Source of the DNA: an uncultured Lachnospiraceae bacterium
GTDB taxonomy: Bacteria > Bacillota > Clostridia > Lachnospirales > Lachnospiraceae
Reading direction: 5' to 3'
NCBI GenBank assembly: GCA_910588865.1
Contig: CAJUSJ010000041.1
Span: 1 to 33,179 of the forward strand
Length of the DNA stretch: 33,179 bases
The translations under genes and the position numbers were made by a program. Each line of letters begins with the position of its first letter. The first letter of the stretch is position 1. Positions 8,052 through 15,439 of this stretch are shown here, in pieces. The notes below the pieces were generated by a model. That model was given only the letters and a program-made list of their open reading frames with translations. It was not told the DNA's origin and did no database searches.

Positions 8052-10272
8052 ATTAATGAAAGAGGACGTAAAACGCCGGGTCTGGACCATAGCCCTGACC
8101 GTGCTGTCCCTGGTGTTTACCCTTCTTGTGCCGGTGGCCATCAAAACCGGTGCCTATCTAGATGAGCTGTCAAGTTACAGTGATTATGAGAAACAGTGGT
8201 GGGTCAGGGAACTGACACAATTCGTGGGGATCAATGGGATGGTGGTCTTTATTCTGGTGGCTCTTTCCGTGGTGTGGGCGGTATCGGGCTTTCGGTATCT
8301 CCACAACAGCAGGCAGGTGGATTTCTATCACAGCATCCCGGTAAAGCGGGGACAGCTGTTTCTGGCGTCTTACCTGAATGGGATCTGGATGACAGCGGCG
8401 ATTTACTTTGTGATTCAGGCAATGTCCGCGGCGCTTATTTTCAGAACAGGCATAGAAGGTTTTGGCGGGGACGGGCTCTGGTGGAAGATGTATTTTCTGA
8501 ACATGCTGTACTACATCATGCTGTACACCACCACGGTTATTGCCATGATGATGACGGGAAATATTGTGGTGGCCCTTCTTGGAACCACGGTATTCTGCGG
8601 CTATGGTCCGGCAGTGCTGCTTCTGGTTAAAGGATATCAGGAGCTGTGGTTTCATACGATCTGCGACACTGCCAAAAATTCCATGGCATGGATACAGGCT
8701 GTCAATCGTTCCTCGCCCTTTGCCAACTATATGCTAGCCCTGGAGGATTTTTCTTACGGACGTTTAGACGCGGGGCGCGTGGTCGGGGCAGTGGTTGTTA
8801 CCGGAGTGCTGGCGGTTGTGGCATACAGTTTGTACCGGATCCGTCCTTCCGAGTCAGCGGGAAAGGCCATGGCATTTAAGAAGACGGAAAGCCCGATCAA
8901 GGTTTTGACCGCCCTCCCGGCGGCGGTGATGTTCGGCATTCTGTTTTATTCCCTTCGGAGCACGGTTACATGGGGTGTCTTTGGGGCTGTCTGCGGCACT
9001 GTGATCACCTGCTGTCTCATGGAGATTATTTACCATTTTGATTTCCGCAAGCTTTTTGACAGGTGGATTCAGATGGCTGCCTGCGGGGCCGTGTCTGTGC
9101 TTCTGGTAATGGCCGGGATATATGACTGGTACGGTTTTGACTCCTGGCTTCCAAAGGCCACCAGCGTGAAATCCGCTTCAGTGACCATAGGGCATGAAGA
9201 TAACTGGGTAACCTATGGAAAGCCGGTCCAGGAAAAGGACTATCTTGGCAGAGTGCGGATGGTCTGGAGCTATGAAGGTCAAAAGGATTACCAGTACAGA
9301 ACCATGGAGCTGACTGATATCTACTCCGTGATGGAGCTGGCCAGAAAGGGCGTCCAGGCAGATCAGGAGATCCGCCGCGGAGGATCCCAGACATGGGACA
9401 GCTGGAACCGGGAATATCACAGCGGATGGAGACGGTGTACCGTGGGATACCGGCTGAGCAACGGCAAGGAGGTGTTCAGGCAGTACGCCATCCCAATGGA
9501 TGAGGAGGCCAAAGCCCTGGTGGCCGCGATCCACGACAACAGAGAGTATAAAAAAGGCACCTATCCGGTGATGAGCCAGACAAGCGCTGATACGGCGGCC
9601 ATATATTTCCAGCAGTATGACCAGACCCAGTCCCTTGAGGCGGGAGAAGAGGGGAAGGCCAGGGTGCTGACAGCATACCAGAAGGATCTGGAGGAGCTGA
9701 CTATGGCGGTGAGGGAGAAGGAACTGCCCATAGGGACCATACAGTTTCGGACCCTGGAGCTTCAGCAGGCCGTGGATTTTTACCAGAATAATGATCAGGA
9801 AAACGAAGGGTTGGAGAACCGCTGTTACTATCCCGTGTACCCTTCTTTTACAAGAACCATACAGGCCGTGAAGGAGGCAGGAGGCAAGGTGGAAGAGCTG
9901 AATGCCCAGATGATTTCCCAGATCGGCATCCAGTACTATGATGTGTATGAAGGTGAGGATATGACAGAGGAAGACGCGGCCAGGGCCCAGGCCTTTTATG
10001 AGGGAAGGGAGATCATCTACGACCAGGAGAAGGATATCGATATTTTGAGCAAAGCTTTGGTGTTCAGTGATTATTACAACATGAATCCCTATTATCAGGC
10101 TGACTGCGCGGACAATGCGGAGGCCATGGTGACATTTGCCCAGGTGAGGATCAGTCCCTACAGAGTCAGACACAGCGCCAGCTGCCGGATCGACTTAAAC
10201 CGGCTCACAGAGGAGGAGGCGAAAAAGTTCGGATTCAGGCGGTATGGGTATGAGGAGGAAAGTTATGATTGA
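8026..10272 (+). CDS. Large ABC membrane protein with a C-terminal soluble half
   Basis: A 748-residue protein. The N-terminal half has about eight to ten hydrophobic segments: one near residues 18-38 (TIALTVLSLVFTLLVPVAIK), others around 65-85, 115-135, 165-200, 245-265, 295-345 and 360-380. The C-terminal ~350 residues, beginning WYGFDSWLPKATSV, are hydrophilic, rich in Glu, Gln and Tyr, and without recognisable catalytic motifs; after the last membrane segment they probably lie outside the cell. I recognise it as the membrane partner of YtrA/YtrB-like sets in Lachnospiraceae (DUF6449-like), with unknown substrate. GGAGG at 8012-8016 supports ATG 8026, which overlaps the ATPase gene by 26 bases; ATG 8056 is a weaker alternative. 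Confidence 0.82.
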   Translation: MTSRNLCFKLMKEDVKRRVWTIALTVLSLVFTLLVPVAIKTGAYLDELSSYSDYEKQWWVRELTQFVGINGMVVFILVALSVVWAVSGFRYLHNSRQVDFYHSIPVKRGQLFLASYLNGIWMTAAIYFVIQAMSAALIFRTGIEGFGGDGLWWKMYFLNMLYYIMLYTTTVIAMMMTGNIVVALLGTTVFCGYGPAVLLLVKGYQELWFHTICDTAKNSMAWIQAVNRSSPFANYMLALEDFSYGRLDAGRVVGAVVVTGVLAVVAYSLYRIRPSESAGKAMAFKKTESPIKVLTALPAAVMFGILFYSLRSTVTWGVFGAVCGTVITCCLMEIIYHFDFRKLFDRWIQMAACGAVSVLLVMAGIYDWYGFDSWLPKATSVKSASVTIGHEDNWVTYGKPVQEKDYLGRVRMVWSYEGQKDYQYRTMELTDIYSVMELARKGVQADQEIRRGGSQTWDSWNREYHSGWRRCTVGYRLSNGKEVFRQYAIPMDEEAKALVAAIHDNREYKKGTYPVMSQTSADTAAIYFQQYDQTQSLEAGEEGKARVLTAYQKDLEELTMAVREKELPIGTIQFRTLELQQAVDFYQNNDQENEGLENRCYYPVYPSFTRTIQAVKEAGGKVEELNAQMISQIGIQYYDVYEGEDMTEEDAARAQAFYEGREIIYDQEKDIDILSKALVFSDYYNMNPYYQADCADNAEAMVTFAQVRISPYRVRHSASCRIDLNRLTEEEAKKFGFRRYGYEEESYD

Positions 10273-10319
10273 CATTCTTCCTTAGACAGGATAAGATTAT
10301 CCTAAAGGAGGGATTGTCC

Positions 10320-10808
10320 ATGACATTTTTTGATGAATTAAGCAGAGCCCTGAGTGACAAAGGAAAAGAGGCGGCCCAGAAGGCCAAGGAAACCGCGGGT
10401 GTGCTGCAGCTGAAGGCTCAGATCGCTTCTGAGAAAAGTAAGTTAAAAGAGCTCTACGGCGCGGTGGGAGTTCTTTATTACAAGAAGCATCGGGATGAGG
10501 AGGACAACGAGTTCCAGGATCTGTTCAGAGAGATCGGCAATGTCCTGGTCAATGTGGCGGCTATGGAGGAGAGGGTTCAGGGGATGGACGGAAGCCTTGT
10601 GTGCCCAAACTGTAAAAACGTCATGAAAAAAGGGTCCGCGTTCTGCAGCAGGTGCGGTACCGCTCTGGTGACAGAGGAACCAGCCAAAGATGATGTTGTG
10701 GCAGAAGAGACCGCCATTGTGGAGAGTGACGAAGAGGAAGAATCTGAAGCGCCGCCAAAGGGTGAGCCGGAAGAAGACATGTTTGTGGATGACGTGGTAA
10801 TCGAGTAG
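10320..10808 (+). CDS. Small zinc-ribbon protein with N-terminal coiled coil
   Basis: A 162-residue protein. Residues 1-90 are helical and charged (DELSRALSDKGKEAAQKAKE onward), followed by a zinc ribbon with C95-x2-C98-x10-C109-x2-C112 (CPNCKNVM...FCSRCGT), then a strongly acidic tail of about 45 residues. AAAGGAGGG supports ATG 10320. It follows the ABC membrane gene by 47 bases in the same operon. Proteins of this build are common in Clostridia and are of unknown role. The stop codon lies inside the left arm of a GC-rich palindrome. Confidence 0.82.
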   Translation: MTFFDELSRALSDKGKEAAQKAKETAGVLQLKAQIASEKSKLKELYGAVGVLYYKKHRDEEDNEFQDLFREIGNVLVNVAAMEERVQGMDGSLVCPNCKNVMKKGSAFCSRCGTALVTEEPAKDDVVAEETAIVESDEEEESEAPPKGEPEEDMFVDDVVIE

Positions 10809-10860
10809 GGGAGGTCTTCCCCCTACTCGCCGTGCCGGGGCGGGGCCGCGCGAACGGCCA
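10802..10860. repeat. GC-rich palindromic repeat, copy A
   Basis: A perfect 10-bp hairpin (CGAGTAGGGG 10802-10811 with CCCCTACTCG 10820-10829) is followed by a GC-rich arm. The 20 bases 10828-10847 are the exact reverse complement of 14651-14670. It has no T run, so it is not a simple terminator. It overlaps the stop codon of the zinc-ribbon gene. Confidence 0.75.
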
Positions 10861-10886
10861 CATTTCCTTTCCGCCTCGTGTACATA

Positions 10887-10927
10887 AAAAAGAGCCGGAG
10901 GTCTGTAATGGATCTCCGGCTCTTTTT
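10887..10927. terminator. Bidirectional terminator between convergent genes
   Basis: AAAAAGAGCCGGAG (10887-10900) pairs perfectly with CTCCGGCTCTTTTT (10914-10927) around a 13-base loop. A-runs and T-runs on both sides let it stop the GntR operon from the left and the DUF368 gene from the right. Confidence 0.92.
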
Positions 10928-10932
10928 AAAGC

Positions 10933-10980
10933 GGCTCCGTCCCGGCACGTCGAGCAGGAGGGAAAGAGTCTCCTCTACTC
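10933..10980. repeat. GC-rich palindromic repeat, diverged copy C
   Basis: Bases 10933-10952 match the 20-base core of copies A and B at 17 of 20 positions (same orientation as copy B). They are followed by a weakened hairpin arm ending TCTCCTCTACTC. It sits on the other side of the terminator from copy A in opposite orientation. Confidence 0.6.
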
Positions 10981-11007
10981 CATGGGGTTTGAATATGGTT
11001 TGGGGGA

Positions 11008-11889
11008 TCAGTCCCCCAGCTTGTAGGTGACAACTCCGCAGAGGACAGCCAGGGCAATGCCAAAAAGGATCTGCCCCAATCCCAGCAGGGAGAGCTGGGC
11101 AAAAACCCCGGTGTTATAAAAGATGGCAAAGGGGGACGCCGCGATGAGCCCCAGGATAGCGCAGTAGGTCTCAACCCCATACCGTTCAAACAGAAAGGTA
11201 ATGAGCCTCGCGATGAGGAAGATGCCCAGAAGCACCCCTATGCCAAAGGGCGCGAGAAGGGCAAAGCCGGGAACAAGTCCTGCCAGATCAAACGCTTTTA
11301 AGGCCTCCAGGAAGGACTTGATGGTATTGATGATGCCGTAGTAGTATCCAAGGATCATCATCACCAGGGAGCCGCTGACGCCAGGCACTACCATGGTGGC
11401 TGAGGCCACGATGCCTACCAGAAAGAGGGCCCCCATGGTGCCGGGGGTGACGGCAAAGGTTTTCAGCATCTCATCGTCCGCGTTCAGCATGGGAAGAAAT
11501 ACGGCCACGCAGAACATGACCACAAAGGCCAGGATTCCCGGGACGCTGATTCTTGATGAGCCTTTGGCCAGCTCTTTTTTCAGGGAAGAGACCAGCACCG
11601 GGATGCCTCCCAGAATCAGCCCCACAAAGGCCATGCAGGTGACAAAGGTGTGGTGGCTTAAGAGATATTCCACAGCGTAAGTGAAGGCCACGATGCCGAT
11701 GCCGCAGCCCAGGATAATGGGAAGCAGAGTCCAGAAACTCTTTTTCCAGTCCTTAAAAAGGCTGGAAACCGATGAGATCAGCTTGTCATAGATTCCCAGG
11801 GACACAGCCATGGTGCCGCCGCTGACACCTGGGATAATGTTGGCGATGCCAATCAGGGTTCCTTTTATCACATCCATCAGAAATGTCAT
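11008..11889 (-). CDS. DUF368 family membrane protein (PopT-like undecaprenyl phosphate translocase)
   Basis: A 293-residue polytopic protein with about eight hydrophobic segments and the DUF368 hallmarks: IKGTLIGIANIIPGVSGGTM at residues 9-28, and the repeated half VASATMVVPGVSGSLVMMIL near 168-187. The inverted duplicate PGVSG motifs are characteristic. Members have been reported to flip undecaprenyl phosphate back across the membrane for reuse in wall synthesis; transfer of that role here is by family. ATG 11889 follows GAGG by 7 bases on the minus strand; a TTG at 11895 is less likely. It diverges from the LytTR regulator and has its own consensus promoter. Confidence 0.88.
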   Translation of the reverse strand: MTFLMDVIKGTLIGIANIIPGVSGGTMAVSLGIYDKLISSVSSLFKDWKKSFWTLLPIILGCGIGIVAFTYAVEYLLSHHTFVTCMAFVGLILGGIPVLVSSLKKELAKGSSRISVPGILAFVVMFCVAVFLPMLNADDEMLKTFAVTPGTMGALFLVGIVASATMVVPGVSGSLVMMILGYYYGIINTIKSFLEALKAFDLAGLVPGFALLAPFGIGVLLGIFLIARLITFLFERYGVETYCAILGLIAASPFAIFYNTGVFAQLSLLGLGQILFGIALAVLCGVVTYKLGD

Positions 11890-11933
11890 GATCAAACCTC
11901 GTTTTCTATTATGTTTTTCTAACAGCAGTATTC

Positions 11934-11962
11934 ATTATAATGGCCGCCAGAAGGGTTGTCAA
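11934..11962 (-). promoter_or_regulatory. Consensus promoter of the DUF368 gene
   Basis: On the minus strand TTGACA (11962-11957) and TATAAT (11939-11934) are separated by exactly 17 bases, a perfect sigma-A match. The first LytTR-type box begins 28 bases upstream of its -35. Confidence 0.85.
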
Positions 11963-11989
11963 CCAGAAAGGAAGGCCCAAAATCCCGGA

Positions 11990-12066
11990 ACATGTCAAAA
12001 TTAGTCCCCTTACATGTCAAAATAGGTCGATATTACGTCGCTGTGTCACCCGAATTTTGTCGAAAA
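11990..12066 (+). promoter_or_regulatory. Periodic TGTC box array, candidate LytTR binding sites
   Basis: Four boxes start at 11990 (ACATGTCAAAAT), 12012 (identical), 12033 (TTACGTCGCTGT, weak) and 12055 (TTTTGTCGAAAA). The spacings are 22, 21 and 22 bases, two helical turns, as in direct-repeat sites of LytTR regulators. A -10-like TATAGAAT follows at 12071-12078 with no good -35, which suits an activated promoter. The array lies between the divergent DUF368 and LytTR genes and could control either or both. Confidence 0.65.
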
Positions 12067-12107
12067 AGCGTATAGAATAGAACCACCCAAATAGAGAGGA
12101 GTGAAAA

Positions 12108-12800
12108 ATGATGTGGTCAATAGCTGTTTGCGATGACAACAGACGGCAGTGCCGGGAGCTGGCGGCGCTGCTGGAGATTTACGGCGAGGAAAACCGGATT
12201 GCCGTGGAAACGGAAGTATTTTATGACGGTTGTTCTCTGTCTAAGCGGATGAGGGAAGGGAAACGTTATGATCTGATCTTTTTGGATGTCCTCATGGAAG
12301 GGATGGATGGGATCGAGGTGGGAAACAGGATCCGCAGAGGCATAGGGGATGAGGAGGTGCAGCTGGTGTACATGTCCCGGGTCAGGGATCACGCGGAGCT
12401 TTTGTTTCCCAACAGGCCTCTGGGGTTTCTTAGAAAGCCTCTTTTGAGGGAGGAGATCTACCGTCTCACCGATTATGCCAGAAAACTGGGCTTTCAGTCA
12501 CAAAAATTTTTTTTGTACCACAAGGGCAGGATCCTCTATCAGGTGGCATACAAAGAGATCCGGTATTTTCAGAGCTCAGGGAGAAAAATACAGATCCATA
12601 CAACCTGTGAGGTGTATGAATTTTACGGAAAGCTGTCCAAGATCTTAGAGGATGGTCTTCCGGCACATTTTATCCAGATCCACCAGTCCTATATCATCAA
12701 CACAGACTATGTGATCATGCAGGGCCGGGACCGGGTATTTTTAAAAGGCGAAAAAGGATATTTTTCCATCAGCCACCCTTACCGAGATTCTGTTGGATAG
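12108..12800 (+). CDS. LytTR-family response regulator (AgrA/VirR type), orphan
   Basis: A 230-residue two-domain regulator. The receiver (residues 1-120) has the acidic pair D9-D10, phospho-acceptor D60 in LIFLDVLMEGMDG, and the conserved Lys K110 in GFLRKPL. The LytTR DNA-binding domain covers about 132-226 (ILYQVAYKEIRYFQSSGRKI, then HFIQIHQSYIINTDYV). It would bind direct-repeat boxes in the major groove. No histidine kinase is adjacent, so its signal is unknown. AGAGAGGAG precedes ATG 12108. The box array directly upstream predicts autoregulation. Confidence 0.92.
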   Translation: MMWSIAVCDDNRRQCRELAALLEIYGEENRIAVETEVFYDGCSLSKRMREGKRYDLIFLDVLMEGMDGIEVGNRIRRGIGDEEVQLVYMSRVRDHAELLFPNRPLGFLRKPLLREEIYRLTDYARKLGFQSQKFFLYHKGRILYQVAYKEIRYFQSSGRKIQIHTTCEVYEFYGKLSKILEDGLPAHFIQIHQSYIINTDYVIMQGRDRVFLKGEKGYFSISHPYRDSVG

Positions 12801-12817
12801 GAAGCCCGAAAAGGGGA

Positions 12818-12853
12818 TGTCGAATTATGACAGGTAATTGTCGAATTATGACA
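12818..12853. repeat. Twin 15-bp TGTC dyads downstream of the LytTR gene
   Basis: TGTCGAATTATGACA occurs exactly twice, at 12818-12832 and 12839-12853, offset by 21 bases. Each is itself a TGTC-N7-GACA dyad and shares TGTCRAAWT with the upstream array. The pair lies after the LytTR stop codon and before a terminator-like hairpin. Confidence 0.75.
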
Positions 12854-12962
12854 TCAACGGGCCAGGGAAAGGAAATTTATGGTAATATATATCCGGCACC
12901 GTCAGAGCTGTCAATAAGGCACCCGATGTCCTCTACAGGGCTGACTTTGGCTGGCGGATGCG

Positions 12963-12996
12963 AAAAGTCCGGAATCCAGGGGTTTTCCGGACTTTT
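12963..12996 (+). terminator. Hairpin ending the LytTR transcript
   Basis: AAAAGTCCGGAA (12963-12974) pairs perfectly with TTCCGGACTTTT (12985-12996), with a 10-base loop. The T tract is only four bases and within the stem, so termination may be partial. Confidence 0.7.
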
Positions 12997-13015
12997 ACCG
13001 TTTAAGGCGGGGCTG

Positions 13016-13045
13016 TTGACTTCCATGGCGGGTTTGTTGTAAAAT
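13016..13045 (+). promoter_or_regulatory. Promoter of the O-acetylhomoserine sulfhydrylase gene
   Basis: TTGACT at 13016-13021 and TAAAAT at 13040-13045 with an 18-base spacer. The leader to ATG 13093 is about 40 bases, too short for a T-box or SAM riboswitch. Confidence 0.6.
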
Positions 13046-13092
13046 AAACCGGAATGAGAGGGATCATACACACAACAGCAGGAGGATAAGCT

Positions 13093-14370
13093 ATGAGCGC
13101 GAAACAGTCACTTGACACCATGTGCATACAGGGCGGATGGCAGCCTAAGAACGGGGAACCCAGGGTTCTGCCTATTTATCAGAGCACCACTTTCAAATAT
13201 GAGACCAGCGAGCAGATGGGACGTCTCTTTGATTTAGAGGAAGACGGATACTTTTATACCAGGCTGGCCAACCCCACCAATGAGGCGGTGGCGGACAAGA
13301 TCTGCCGGCTGGAGGGAGGGGCGGCAGCCATGCTCACCTCCTCGGGACAGGCGGCCAACATGTACGCTATCTTAAATATCTGTTCAGCCGGAGATCATGT
13401 GGTCAGTGCGGCTACCATCTACGGGGGAACTTCCAACTTATTTACCGTGACCTTGAAAAGGTTTGGAATCCAGTGTACCTTAGTGGATCCGGACGCGCCG
13501 GAAGAAGAGCTGGAGAAGGCGTTCCAGGACAACACCAGGGCAGTGTTCGGTGAGACCATAGCAAATCCGGCCCTTGTGGTGCTGGATCTGGAGAAATTCG
13601 CCTGCCTGGCCCACAGCCACGGGGTTCCCTTTATCGTGGACAACACCTTCGCGACACCCATCAACTGCAGGCCCATAGAGTGGGGAGCGGATATTGTGAC
13701 TCATTCCACCACCAAGTATATGGACGGACATGCCATGGCAGTGGGGGGGTGTATCGTGGACAGCGGCAACTTTGACTGGGAGGCCCACAGAGACAAGTTT
13801 CCGGGGCTGACCACGCCGGATGAGTCCTACCACGGGATAGTCTACACAGAGAGGTTCGGGAAAGCCGCCTATATCACCAAGGCCACGGCCCAGCTTATGA
13901 GGGATATGGGCTCCATCCAGTCGCCTCAGAACGCCTTTCTCCTGAACGTGGGGCTGGAGACCCTCCATCTGAGGGTGCCCCGTCACTGTGAAAACGCCCT
14001 GAAGGTGGCAGGCTATTTAAAATCCAGGGAAGATGTGGCTTGGGTCAAGTACCCGGGGCTTGAGGGGGACCAGTACTATGAGCTGGCCAGGAAATACATG
14101 CCGGACGGAACCTGCGGAGTCATATCCTTTGGCCTGAAAGGGGGAAGGGAGGCAGCCGCCAGGTTCATGGACCGATTAAGGCTGGCAGCCATTGTGACCC
14201 ATGTGGCTGATGCACGCACATCCGTGCTCCATCCGGCCAGCCACACCCACCGTCAGCTAAACGATGAGCAGCTGGCTGAGGCGGGAGTGGATCCATCCTT
14301 GATCCGCTTAAGCGTGGGGATCGAGGGGGTGGAGGATATTATTGAGGATATCCGGCAGGCCCTCCAATAA
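13093..14370 (+). CDS. metY: O-acetylhomoserine aminocarboxypropyltransferase (sulfhydrylase)
   Basis: A 425-residue cytoplasmic PLP enzyme of the Cys/Met metabolism family. It converts O-acetylhomoserine and sulfide (or a thiol) to homocysteine and acetate, a direct route to methionine. The PLP lysine is K208 in HSTTKYMDGHA, and PLP-binding TSSGQAANMYA and FIVDNTFATP motifs are present. The ending SVGIEGVEDIIEDI is typical. Length is normal for MetY, and it keeps the long loop that separates MetY from shorter cystathionine enzymes. AGGAGG lies before ATG 13093. It stands alone between its promoter and the next riboswitch. Confidence 0.93.
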   Translation: MSAKQSLDTMCIQGGWQPKNGEPRVLPIYQSTTFKYETSEQMGRLFDLEEDGYFYTRLANPTNEAVADKICRLEGGAAAMLTSSGQAANMYAILNICSAGDHVVSAATIYGGTSNLFTVTLKRFGIQCTLVDPDAPEEELEKAFQDNTRAVFGETIANPALVVLDLEKFACLAHSHGVPFIVDNTFATPINCRPIEWGADIVTHSTTKYMDGHAMAVGGCIVDSGNFDWEAHRDKFPGLTTPDESYHGIVYTERFGKAAYITKATAQLMRDMGSIQSPQNAFLLNVGLETLHLRVPRHCENALKVAGYLKSREDVAWVKYPGLEGDQYYELARKYMPDGTCGVISFGLKGGREAAARFMDRLRLAAIVTHVADARTSVLHPASHTHRQLNDEQLAEAGVDPSLIRLSVGIEGVEDIIEDIRQALQ

Positions 14371-14375
14371 AATGC

Positions 14376-14404
14376 TTGCAATTTTCCCCCACCAGAGGTA
14401 TACT
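14376..14404 (+). promoter_or_regulatory. Promoter of the riboswitch-controlled riboflavin transporter
   Basis: TTGCAA at 14376-14381 and TATACT at 14399-14404 are 17 bases apart, directly after metY and 22 bases before the FMN riboswitch. Confidence 0.78.
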
Positions 14405-14425
14405 GGTATCTGTAAAAACATAATG

Positions 14426-14537
14426 AATCTTCAGGGCGGAGTGAAATTCTCCACCGGCGGTATAGTCCGCGAGCCGTGAGAACGGTTGATTTGGTGCGAT
14501 TCCAAAACCGACAGTATAGTCTGGATGAGAGAAGATA
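14426..14537 (+). promoter_or_regulatory. FMN riboswitch (RFN element)
   Basis: All conserved blocks are present in order: ATCTTCAGGGCGGAGTGAAA at 14427-14446, CACCGGCGGT, AGTCCGCGAGCCG, TTGATTTGGTGCGATTCC, AAAACCGACAGT, and AGTCTGGATGAGAGAAGAT. The closing stem pairs ATCTTC (14427-14432) with GAAGAT (14531-14536). Binding of FMN would favour the downstream terminator and shut off the transporter. Confidence 0.96.
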
Positions 14538-14576
14538 GGCATGTTTCATGGAAATGAGACAAACCTTTTAGAGCCT

Positions 14577-14612
14577 AAGGCCCTGAGTATCGGAAGATGC
14601 CCAGGGCTTTTT
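14577..14612 (+). terminator. Riboswitch-controlled terminator
   Basis: GCCCTG (14580-14585) pairs with CAGGGC (14602-14607), flanked by AA/TT pairs and one bulged G, and is followed by a run of T to 14612. It lies 40 bases after the FMN aptamer, the usual place for the expression platform. Confidence 0.78.
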
Positions 14613-14640
14613 CATGTACACGGGGCGGAGAGGAATATGG

Positions 14641-14690
14641 CCGCTGAAGGGGCCCCGCCCCGGCACGGCGGGCAGGGCCTTCCCCGCTCA
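14641..14690. repeat. GC-rich palindromic repeat, copy B
   Basis: Contains GGCCCCGCCCCGGCACGGCG at 14651-14670, the exact reverse complement of 10828-10847. It is followed by GGCAGGGCCTTCCCCGCTC in place of the perfect hairpin of copy A. It lies in the leader between the riboswitch terminator and ribU. Confidence 0.7.
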
Positions 14691-14728
14691 ATCGCCCCAC
14701 CCATTATAATTTTAGGAGGATAAAAAGT

Positions 14729-15343
14729 ATGAAAGCAGTCACCGCGACAAAGACAAAGAAACTGTTGGATGTAAAAAATGTGGTTTTGATGGGCATGCTG
14801 GGAGCCATCGGAGCGGTTTTAATGCTCTTCGAATTTCCCCTTCCCTTTATAGCCCCGTCCTTTTACGGGCTGGACCTGAGCGAGATTCCGGTGCTTGTGG
14901 GAACCTTTGCCATGGGGCCTGTGGCGGGAGCTGTCATTGAGGGGGTGAAGATCTTAGTAAAGCTGGTGATAAAGCCTACCAGCACTGGTTTTGTGGGAGA
15001 GTTTGCCAATGTCTGTATTGGCTGCGCCCTTGTTCTGCCGGCCGGGATCATTTATAAGATGAAGAAGACCAAAAAAGGCGCCATCCTGGGCATGGTGGTG
15101 GGCACGGTCTCCATGGCCATTGTGGGAGCTGTTCTCAACGCGGTGGTGATGCTGCCGTTCTACTCCAATTTCATGCCCCTGGAAACCATTCTCCAGGCCG
15201 GGGCTGCCATCAATCCGGCAATCAGCAGCGTGTGGACCTTTGTGTTTCTGGCAGTGGCCCCCTTTAACCTGATAAAAGGCGCTCTGGTATCCCTGATCAC
15301 CGCTCTGGTGTACAAGAGGATCAGCGTCATTATCCGCGGATAG
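14729..15343 (+). CDS. ribU: Riboflavin ECF transporter S component
   Basis: A 204-residue integral membrane protein with about six hydrophobic segments (first at residues 20-45, VVLMGMLGAIGAVLMLFEFP). The conserved FYGLDLSEIPVLVGTFAMGP at about 48-67 is typical of RibU. It binds riboflavin and partners with the shared energising module (EcfA, EcfA', EcfT), which is not in this window. TTTTAGGAGG lies before ATG 14729. The FMN riboswitch upstream independently supports the substrate. Confidence 0.95.
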   Translation: MKAVTATKTKKLLDVKNVVLMGMLGAIGAVLMLFEFPLPFIAPSFYGLDLSEIPVLVGTFAMGPVAGAVIEGVKILVKLVIKPTSTGFVGEFANVCIGCALVLPAGIIYKMKKTKKGAILGMVVGTVSMAIVGAVLNAVVMLPFYSNFMPLETILQAGAAINPAISSVWTFVFLAVAPFNLIKGALVSLITALVYKRISVIIRG

Positions 15344-15376
15344 ATTTTACAGAGATTTTTAATAAGGCCTTCTGGC

Positions 15377-15405
15377 TTGCCATTCCATGGGTTCTGAGTT
15401 AGAAT
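15377..15405 (+). promoter_or_regulatory. Promoter of the cardiolipin synthase gene
   Basis: TTGCCA at 15377-15382 and TAGAAT at 15400-15405 with a 17-base spacer. Confidence 0.65.
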
Positions 15406-15439
15406 AGATGGAAAACGCAAGATCAGGAGGCTTTTTTAT

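Noticed and set aside
9178..10173. Open frame of 331 codons on the minus strand
   Set aside because: It lies entirely antisense to the ABC membrane protein gene, has no ribosome site and no recognisable family; it is a shadow of GC-rich coding sequence.
10998..11022. GGGGGA/TCCCCC hairpin at the end of the DUF368 gene as its terminator
   Set aside because: It overlaps the stop codon and lacks a T run; the bidirectional hairpin at 10887-10927 is a much better terminator.
12854..13092. Possible T-box or SAM riboswitch before the methionine-pathway gene
   Set aside because: No T-box sequence or SAM aptamer core is visible, and the likely promoter at 13016 leaves a leader of only about 40 bases.
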